Origin: Candidatus Poribacteria bacterium
GTDB lineage: Bacteria; Poribacteria; WGA-4E; WGA-3G
DNA length: 57,818 nt
Direction: 5' to 3'
Assembly: GCA_009843785.1 (NCBI GenBank)
Contig: VYCT01000283.1
Span: 1 to 57,818 of the forward strand
Positions 52,655 to 57,818 of this stretch are shown piece by piece; position 1 is the first letter of the stretch, and every line of letters starts with the position of its first letter. Both the position numbers and the translations under genes were made by a program. The notes beneath the pieces were generated by a model. That model did no database searches and was not told the DNA's origin. It saw only the letters and a program-made list of their open reading frames with translations.

Positions 52655-53488
52655 ATGAAAAGACTTTACCCACTGACACTTACGATAGTCGTTGTTTTTA
52701 CGTTGGTTGTTGGAACTTCACACTTGGCATTTGCGCAGGGAAAAGTTAATATTGACGACGGGCCTTTGAAAGAAGCAGATTGGTTCAAAGATCTCGACGC
52801 AGGTGCGTTGAGCGAATCCCACGCTGATAACAAAAACTGGATTACCAAGTGGTACGGACCCGACGGAAATTATGAAAACAATGAAGGTTTCCAAGCTTCA
52901 GGGCGCAGAGACCTTATTGAGGAAGGCACCAAAGGTAAACTCACACAATTATCGCTCTCAACGCTTGAAGGCTTAAAGAAAACCGAAACTCTTAAGATGG
53001 CATGGGACCGTGACCACGGTGGCACTCGAGATTGGACAGTTTTTGAACTGGATCCCGCGAACCAAGACAATATGAACCGAGGGGGCCCTGCTAATAACAT
53101 TGATACCTACGCGATCTGTGTGGTTGTTGCGCCTAAAGATATGAAGGCGGTGATGTCGCCAGCACACGATGACCATGCCCAAATTTGGATTAATGGGGAT
53201 AAGTGGTATAACAATCCAAGTTGGACGGGCGGCGCGCAGGTCGTTAATTATAATATTGAAGTCAAACTCGAAAAAGGTGCTAATGTCGTTCTTTACCGGT
53301 GTAGTGAAGGCGGTGGTGCTGCGTATCTCAATTTACATTTTGACGATAACACGCACAAGGTATGCAAAATCTATCCTGATAAATCGAAGGACCAGAAAAG
53401 TTTCTTTGGGGAGATTGCTGGTGGCTTTCCAGTCGATCCTATAGGAAAGGCGACAACAACTTGGGCAGATATTAAGCGGAATCGCTAA
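52655..53488 (+). CDS. secreted beta-sandwich protein of unknown function with C-terminal TTWA tag
   Basis: A 277-residue exported protein with signal peptide MKRLYPLTLTIVVVFTLVVG and cleavage near AFAQG; AAGGAGG precedes the ATG. No catalytic motif is seen. The second half (AHDDHAQIWINGDKWYNNPSW to EKGANVVLYRCSEGGGAAYLNLHFDD) resembles the small beta-sandwich of PA14- or carbohydrate-binding-type modules in which a metal is bound by DD. It ends FPVDPIGKATTTWADIKRNR, a version of the tag with Ala for Gly. It lies between the two LamG genes; glycan binding is a guess. Confidence 0.8.
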   Translation: MKRLYPLTLTIVVVFTLVVGTSHLAFAQGKVNIDDGPLKEADWFKDLDAGALSESHADNKNWITKWYGPDGNYENNEGFQASGRRDLIEEGTKGKLTQLSLSTLEGLKKTETLKMAWDRDHGGTRDWTVFELDPANQDNMNRGGPANNIDTYAICVVVAPKDMKAVMSPAHDDHAQIWINGDKWYNNPSWTGGAQVVNYNIEVKLEKGANVVLYRCSEGGGAAYLNLHFDDNTHKVCKIYPDKSKDQKSFFGEIAGGFPVDPIGKATTTWADIKRNR

Positions 53489-53495
53489 ACCAAGA

Positions 53496-53529
53496 TCCCT
53501 GCAGTATACGCTTGCAGCAGGGACTTTTT
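53496..53529 (+). terminator. rho-independent terminator after the beta-sandwich gene
   Basis: TCCCTGC (53496-53502) pairs perfectly with GCAGGGA (53517-53523), loop 14 nt, followed by CTTTTT. It is 7 bp after the stop codon. Confidence 0.75.
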
Positions 53530-53585
53530 GGCAACCTTCACTTTACGCATTCCTTTTTAAGTTCCTACTCAGTGTACTAAGTGCG

Positions 53586-54413
53586 GTGTTTTTGCTGAGT
53601 TTAGTTATACCTGTATTTTCTTTTCAGCCTTCTGGTGGTGTTTTGATGCTTGATGGTGAGGATGACTATGCGATCCTTCCGTTTGCGGAACATGACTATA
53701 CTTTCCCAAGAAATACCAATGAGTTTACGGTTGAGGTATGGTTCTATCCGAAAGCTGAGCCGGAACTAGGAAAGTCGAATATCATTCTGAGTCAGCAAGT
53801 TCGCTTCAGCTTGAACCCAGATAATTGTCTGGTTCCGCTCGATAAGAAGGATCAAGTGTGTGCCTCTGGCGTAGCGTATCTTGAAGGTGCGGCACACGGT
53901 ATCAGAATTACTGATGCTGCCATGAAAAAAGATCAATGGAACTATATGGCGGTCATTTTCAAGGATAGCACGTTTTATTTGGCATACAACGATCAAATCA
54001 TTCGAGGACAGAAACGTGACTTTATGAACGTTGTGGCTGGGGATCTGCGTCTCCCTGAAGGGTTTAAAAATTTCTGTGTGGGCGGCTATGCTGAAGATCT
54101 ATTAATCCCAAAGGCTTACTTTCATGGCGAAATTGATGCGATAAGGTTTTCAAATATCGCTCGATATGATTTACCTGCCGAGGTGGGGACCTCGCCGTTT
54201 GAACCGCCACACCGTTTCTCAAGCGATGCACACACGTTGGCATTCTGGGATTTTAATGATAAGGCAGGCGCAAATCACTTTGAGGATGCGTCGGGGAATG
54301 GGAAGAAGCTAATCGGCTTGAACGGTGCCACTACCAGTGGTGCGCTTGCTGTCAATCCTGCTAATACGTCTATAGCCACGACGTGGGGGCAAGTCAAGTC
54401 AGAGTCGTTTTGA
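53586..54413 (+). CDS. LamG-like protein (2), paralogue with a doubtful start
   Basis: A 275-residue paralogue of the 51653 protein, with the same jelly-roll blocks (GVLMLDGEDDYAILP, EFTVEVWFYPKAE, HGEIDAIRFSNIARY, TLAFWDFND) and the tag NTSIATTWGQVKSESF. The paralogue's start region MFINCKFLLSV is present here only as AAGTTCCTACTCAGTGTA: the ATG and its ribosome site have been replaced by unrelated sequence. The first usable codon is GTG at 53586, without a Shine-Dalgarno, leaving a short signal peptide (MFLLSLVIPVFSF). It also directly follows a terminator. It may be poorly expressed or a young pseudogene. Confidence 0.75.
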   Translation: MFLLSLVIPVFSFQPSGGVLMLDGEDDYAILPFAEHDYTFPRNTNEFTVEVWFYPKAEPELGKSNIILSQQVRFSLNPDNCLVPLDKKDQVCASGVAYLEGAAHGIRITDAAMKKDQWNYMAVIFKDSTFYLAYNDQIIRGQKRDFMNVVAGDLRLPEGFKNFCVGGYAEDLLIPKAYFHGEIDAIRFSNIARYDLPAEVGTSPFEPPHRFSSDAHTLAFWDFNDKAGANHFEDASGNGKKLIGLNGATTSGALAVNPANTSIATTWGQVKSESF

Positions 54414-54433
54414 ACTTGAGACTCATAGAGAGA

Positions 54434-54718
54434 TTTTAGAATGTGAGCCTTCGGCTTACTCGGTGTTGCGACGATATGAGCCGTTCATTAGCATTGATGG
54501 ATTTGGTATGAAATGAAGCATAGACGCGAGCGATACACCCCTACGCTCCGTTCTTCGGTGTTAGTGATACAGTTTGGCTGGCGGAACGTCAATCAGTGCC
54601 GTCAGCGATTGTCGTGAACTTCAAAATGAAAGGAGGTGATATTCATGCAAAGACACATTTCGCCAATTGCTAAGCAACGCATCAGCGATTTTTTCACACA
54701 GGAAGACGGCAACGTCGG
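54434..54718 (+). repeat. 285-bp direct repeat, copy 2
   Basis: Matches 50890-51174 base for base apart from scattered substitutions. It ends abruptly within codon 25 of the peptide gene, where sequence leading to the second A24 gene begins. One of the 31-bp repeat copies (54517-54547) is included, but no inverted partner follows here. Confidence 0.9.
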
Positions 54719-54749
54719 TAGGTTATTGAACTTCAGACTATTTTGTTAG
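54645..54749 (+). pseudogene. truncated copy of peptide precursor 3
   Basis: The duplicated start (MQRHISPIAKQRISDFFTQE, then DGNVG) runs into nine unrelated codons (RLLNFRLFC) and a TAG at 54749. The hydrophobic helix, signal-peptidase site and Cys core are lost. The ribosome site AAAGGAGGTGAT is intact, so a 34-residue leader peptide could still be made. It ends 30 bp before the A24 gene. Confidence 0.85.
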
Positions 54750-54778
54750 ACGATTGGACGATCATCAGGGAAGGGAAG

Positions 54779-55912
54779 ATGTTAAATCATCAAAATTTAC
54801 TACTTGGCACTTTGGGACTTTTCTGTCTCTATGCTACATATACAGATATTCGGGAACGAAAAATAACCAACCTCTGTGCGTATGGACTGATCTACGCGGG
54901 TATCCTGAGCCAAATTATTTTTATCCTTTCTGGCAACACCACACTGCTGAAAAGCCTCATAACGGTGACAGGTGGTTTCGGGATTGTTTTTGCCCTCTAT
55001 TGGTTTGGGATATTCGCTGCTGGGGACGCAAAACTATTTTGGGGGATATGCCTGCTCGTTCCGCCGGATCTATTTTCCGGAGGGAATGCCTTGACTCAGT
55101 TTGTGCCAGCGTCTTTGGCGATAAACACTTTTGTTCCATATTTTTTGATTTTTACAATTTATCTGTTTACAACTTCGACAGGGGGACAGAAGTTAAGAGC
55201 GTTGACGCAAATATATCAGATGGACGATTTCTTTAAAAAAGTTTTGGATATGCTCTTCCGTCTCATTTTACTCCTCGGTTTGGGACAGGTTGTTAATATC
55301 TTATTTACTTGGCAAGATATCCGGGTTGATCCTCTGTACTTTTCGATACTCGTTTTATCTCTTTTCTTCGCGGTTAATTATCTTGTAAGCAAGTTTAGTT
55401 TGGAAAAATGGCGGAATTATATAATCTGCCCAATCCTGTTTGAAATTATGATTTTGAGTACGCCTTTTACCTTGAGGGCGTGGTCTCAGACCTATCTAAT
55501 GTTTCTGAAACTATATCTTATCTACATCGCAGTTTTCCTTTTTCTGAGACTCTATATTGATAATCTGGATAGTATGGTCCTGGATAAAGAGATAGATATC
55601 GCGGACTTAGAGGAGGGTATGGTTTCCGCAGAACAGATTGTTAAAGAAGACAGAGATGGCGAGGTCGCTTATCAGAAGACGGGATTTTCGTTACCAAATG
55701 TCTTGAACGAAAATGTGGTCCTAACCACCCTATCTCACGCGCTATCGAAGGAGAAGATTGCTGAACTAAAGCAGTTAGCACAGGACGGATGCTTTGAGGC
55801 GTTTGAAAGCAAGATTAGGATTCAGCAATCGCTCTGTTTCGCACCGATTATCTTGCTCGGTGTTGTTTTAACGGTTTTGTGTCAGGGACCGTTCTTCTTG
55901 GTATTTCAATAA
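54779..55912 (+). CDS. A24 prepilin-peptidase-like membrane aspartyl protease (2)
   Basis: A 377-residue paralogue of 40996-42132. With the ATG at 54779 (AAGGGAAG upstream) the catalytic Asp residues fall at D23 (YATYTDIRERKITN) and D83 (FGIFAAGDAKLFWG), the same positions as in the first copy. It has similar extra helices and a cytoplasmic C-terminal domain (ADLEEGMVSAEQIVKEDRDGE to ESKIRIQQSLCF), then a final helix (ILLGVVLTVLCQGPFFLVF). Divergence from copy 1 suggests a separate substrate, possibly precursor 3. An alternative TTG 12 codons earlier lies inside the truncated peptide gene. Confidence 0.84.
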   Translation: MLNHQNLLLGTLGLFCLYATYTDIRERKITNLCAYGLIYAGILSQIIFILSGNTTLLKSLITVTGGFGIVFALYWFGIFAAGDAKLFWGICLLVPPDLFSGGNALTQFVPASLAINTFVPYFLIFTIYLFTTSTGGQKLRALTQIYQMDDFFKKVLDMLFRLILLLGLGQVVNILFTWQDIRVDPLYFSILVLSLFFAVNYLVSKFSLEKWRNYIICPILFEIMILSTPFTLRAWSQTYLMFLKLYLIYIAVFLFLRLYIDNLDSMVLDKEIDIADLEEGMVSAEQIVKEDRDGEVAYQKTGFSLPNVLNENVVLTTLSHALSKEKIAELKQLAQDGCFEAFESKIRIQQSLCFAPIILLGVVLTVLCQGPFFLVFQ

Positions 55913-55955
55913 CTGGTTTAACTGTCCTTTTTAAGAATCTACGGAAGGAGTAGCA

Positions 55956-56264
55956 ATGGAAAAGTCAAGAACATTTTATGTGGTCACACTCAGGTCGAAC
56001 GTTAAGAAAAAGGATCTAAAGAAATTTATAGAAAAAGAGTGGTTACCCGGAATACGAGGGGTTCCGGGCTGTTTAGCGGTTGAATTCTTGGAGACTTACC
56101 AAGATCGGGCAGGCTACTGTGTTTCAGAACTCTGGGAAAGTCAAGAGATTCATCTAAAAAGGACAGATGAATTTTGGGGTGGGGACGGCAAAGCACTTAT
56201 GAAAAAGATGTTAAGTTATGCTGCCCTTGAAAATATGTGGAATTGCACTGTTTTAGATGCTTAG
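55956..56264 (+). CDS. small ABM/dimeric alpha-beta barrel protein
   Basis: A 102-residue protein of the dimeric alpha+beta barrel (antibiotic biosynthesis monooxygenase-like) type: FYVVTLRSNVKKKDLKKFIEKEWLPGIRGVPGCLAVEFLE, then YCVSELWESQEIHLKRTDEFW. The order beta-alpha-beta-beta-alpha is right for the fold. Members include monooxygenases and non-enzymatic proteins; no active site can be assigned. GGAAGGAG precedes the ATG. It follows the second A24 gene by 43 bp and ends just before MITE copy 2. A link to the peptide system is not shown. Confidence 0.75.
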   Translation: MEKSRTFYVVTLRSNVKKKDLKKFIEKEWLPGIRGVPGCLAVEFLETYQDRAGYCVSELWESQEIHLKRTDEFWGGDGKALMKKMLSYAALENMWNCTVLDA

Positions 56265-56274
56265 TTTACATAAA

Positions 56275-56496
56275 CTATAGTTTGGACAATTGCGGTTAGG
56301 TTCATGCTGGATTTTCAACACCTCTCTGATTTTTTTTCTAAGTTCCTTAGACAAACGCAACTCGGAGAAAAACAGATGTGGACGCACCGATTCGCAGCCC
56401 CGTAGGGGCGTTATGTCTATAGAAACGCCACCCCCCACGCACCTAAGCCCCGTAGGGGCGGCATGTCTATTCCGGAAAAAATTGTCCAAACTTTAG
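56275..56496. mobile_element. MITE copy 2, 222 bp, with target duplication
   Basis: The same 15-bp terminal inverted repeats as copy 1 (CTATAGTTTGGACAA / TTGTCCAAACTTTAG), flanked by the 8-bp direct repeat TACATAAA (56267-56274 and 56497-56504). The interior carries two GCCCCGTAGGGGCG palindromic units. It separates the ABM gene from the GHMP kinase gene. Confidence 0.88.
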
Positions 56497-56529
56497 TACA
56501 TAAATGCTAGCATCAAAAAGGAAATCTCT

Positions 56530-57621
56530 ATGACTGGTGAACGCAATCAATCTGGTGGTCTGATTCAGGAGGATTTTACAAGTGGGATGGTTGATATGAA
56601 TACGCGGTTCTATGCTCAGGCTCCGACACGCATTGATCTTGCTGGCGGTTGGACGGATCTTATCCCTTTCGCGATGGAAACGGATGGGTTTGTGCTGAAC
56701 GCGGCGATTGATCTCTATGTGTCTGCGACACTAATGCCTCAAGAGAGAAAGATTGTTACCCTCCAGAGTGCTGATGCTCAGCAGCGGTTTTGTTTGCAGT
56801 CGGCTCCGTCGGAAACCATAAACGGACTTAGTTTACCAGAAGCGATCATCTTAACGGTGCGTCCCCGAAATGGATATTGCCTTGTGCTTGATAGTCAGGC
56901 TCCAAAAGGCGGTGGCTTGGGTGGTTCAGGTGCTATAGGAGTAATGCTCGCGAGTCTACTGCATACCTTTGCGGGTAAGCAATTAAAATCACACCAAATC
57001 GTTGACATCGCCAATCAGATTGAACGAGAAACTGGAATTCCTTGCGGAAAGCAGGACCATTACGCGAGTGTCTTGGGTGGCTTGAATTTTTTGCGATGTC
57101 ACGGCGAGTCGGTTGTGATCACGCAGCTAAGCCTGAGCAACGAGGTGCTGCAGCAGTTGCAGCAGTCGTTGCTTTTGGTCTATACTGGCGAATCCCATTT
57201 TTCGGGAGAGATTCTTCAAAACGTGGTTGATGCCTACATATCTGGAAATCGGCAGACCCGCGAGGCACTCTCTGCTCTGCGTCGCATTGCGCAAGAGATG
57301 AAAGTGGCTCTATGTCAAGGCGACCTGTCCAGCATTGGATATCTACTGGCTGACAATTGGCATTATCAGAAACAACTTCATCCGTCGGTGACATCTAAGC
57401 GAGTTGAACATCTCTTTGAGATCGCTGAACGAAATGGCAGTATCGGCGGGAAAGCGTGTGGGGCAGGCGGTGGTGGGTGTTTGGTATTCTATTGCCCTCA
57501 AGATAAAAAGAAGACTATTGCAGAAGCTCTTATGGCGGTTGGGGCACCTTCCATCCGTTTTAGTTTCGATTTCAAGGGACTTTTGGTTCGATCTTATGAT
57601 CGGAATGCGCCATCCTTTTAG
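56530..57621 (+). CDS. GHMP-family sugar kinase (HddA/fucokinase-like)
   Basis: A 363-residue GHMP kinase. Motif 1 is APTRIDLAGGWTDLIPF, motif 2 the ATP-binding PKGGGLGGSGAIGVMLAS, motif 3 KACGAGGGGCLVFY. Closest by eye are D-glycero-D-manno-heptose 7-phosphate kinases (HddA) and related fucose/galactose-type kinases, which share R-I-D/S-x-A-G-G-x-T-D. It would supply a sugar 1-phosphate for the nucleotidyltransferase at 44716, suggesting one sugar-nucleotide route for the glycosyltransferases, though GmhA and GmhB are not in the window. AAAAAGGAAA precedes the ATG. The MITE lies between this gene and the rest of the cluster. Confidence 0.86.
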   Translation: MTGERNQSGGLIQEDFTSGMVDMNTRFYAQAPTRIDLAGGWTDLIPFAMETDGFVLNAAIDLYVSATLMPQERKIVTLQSADAQQRFCLQSAPSETINGLSLPEAIILTVRPRNGYCLVLDSQAPKGGGLGGSGAIGVMLASLLHTFAGKQLKSHQIVDIANQIERETGIPCGKQDHYASVLGGLNFLRCHGESVVITQLSLSNEVLQQLQQSLLLVYTGESHFSGEILQNVVDAYISGNRQTREALSALRRIAQEMKVALCQGDLSSIGYLLADNWHYQKQLHPSVTSKRVEHLFEIAERNGSIGGKACGAGGGGCLVFYCPQDKKKTIAEALMAVGAPSIRFSFDFKGLLVRSYDRNAPSF

Positions 57622-57697
57622 ACTGCATGTCGCGACCGAGCAACGCTGGATGTTTCACATCTCGCTTGCAGCAGAGAATTACATGGTAAACCATTAA
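57620..57697 (+). pseudogene. 3' remnant of another sigma-propeller gene
   Basis: After the kinase stop, a short frame RLHVATEQRWMFHISLAA to VNH-stop matches the last 26 codons of the 47101 gene (RLYVATERRGIFHILLEE to LVNH-stop). The nucleotide match continues for about 25 bp past both stops (ATTAAATATGACAATTTTG). It begins abruptly at the kinase end, so the rest of the propeller gene was lost by recombination. Confidence 0.8.
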
Positions 57698-57818
57698 ATA
57701 TGACAATTTTGTTGCAATTTTTAGAAAAAAACACAAATTTTCTCATAATTTATGACTTTTTTCATTTTATAGTAAAGCTTTTAATTAATTATACACTTTT
57801 ATAATTTCATCAATAGAT

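Noticed and set aside
40996-55912. A complete type IV or Tad pilus locus
   Set aside because: Only A24-like peptidases and Flp-like leaders are present; there is no secretion ATPase, platform protein, secretin or true pilin with Glu at +5.

Overview
The window looks like a chromosomal segment of a Gram-negative-type bacterium of moderate G+C. The mixture of a phytanoyl-CoA dioxygenase, many secreted WD40, TolB-like and LamG-like proteins, ECF sigma factors fused to propellers, a selenoprotein N homologue and a TadV-like peptidase is what I would expect from Candidatus Poribacteria or a related marine or sponge-associated lineage. That assignment is inference; no rRNA gene is present.

Left part (1-14 kb): a PhoB-type response regulator, then mostly minus-strand genes. 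These are a sigma-region-4 protein, an ECF sigma factor with a C-terminal membrane segment and an adjacent WD40 propeller, two DUF3526-like ABC-2 permeases, a selenoprotein N homologue read through an in-frame TGA, and two secreted WD40 paralogues. The sigma factor and its WD40 partner look like one 926-residue gene split by a 17-bp tandem duplication.

Middle part (14-33.5 kb): mostly housekeeping and accessory genes. It holds GNAT, rsgA, infA, a PhyH dioxygenase, a DMT transporter, a PIN protein beside a giant helical protein of unknown function, a PIN toxin with an antitoxin-like two-repeat partner, a Ser/Arg-rich membrane protein, tRNA-Arg(CCG), an SMP-30 lactonase, a dut-thyA-folA nucleotide/folate group, a ThuA-like gene and nagA. 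MITE-like elements with terminal inverted repeats and 8-9 bp target duplications are scattered here and near 56.3 kb.

Right part (33.7-57.8 kb) is the striking region. All CDSs called in it lie on the plus strand, and I propose it is a maturation and display system for small cysteine-rich peptides. Three precursors (37393, 44342, 51101) share a Flp-pilin-like leader ([SQ]E[ED]G followed by a hydrophobic stretch with Lys, not Glu, at +5), an AxA signal-peptidase site and a C-x6-C core. Around them lie two glycosyltransferases with PqqD-like N-terminal domains, a SAM methyltransferase, two A24 prepilin-peptidase-like proteins, a metallophosphoesterase/multihaem cytochrome/DsbA-like fusion, sugar-nucleotide genes (nucleotidyltransferase, phosphohexomutase, GHMP kinase), a second ECF-sigma/propeller fusion, and five secreted proteins sharing a C-terminal [STA]TTW[GA]xxK tag. 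A promoter-like motif TGCACG-N20-TCTTTAA precedes three of the genes.

The second half of this region looks like a rearranged partial copy of the first. Signs are a cytochrome/glycosyltransferase chimera, a 285-bp direct repeat carrying a truncated fourth precursor, a LamG paralogue without a normal start, and a 3' remnant of a further sigma-propeller gene at the window edge. The proposed joint function is inference from gene context; the motifs, repeats and reading frames are seen directly.
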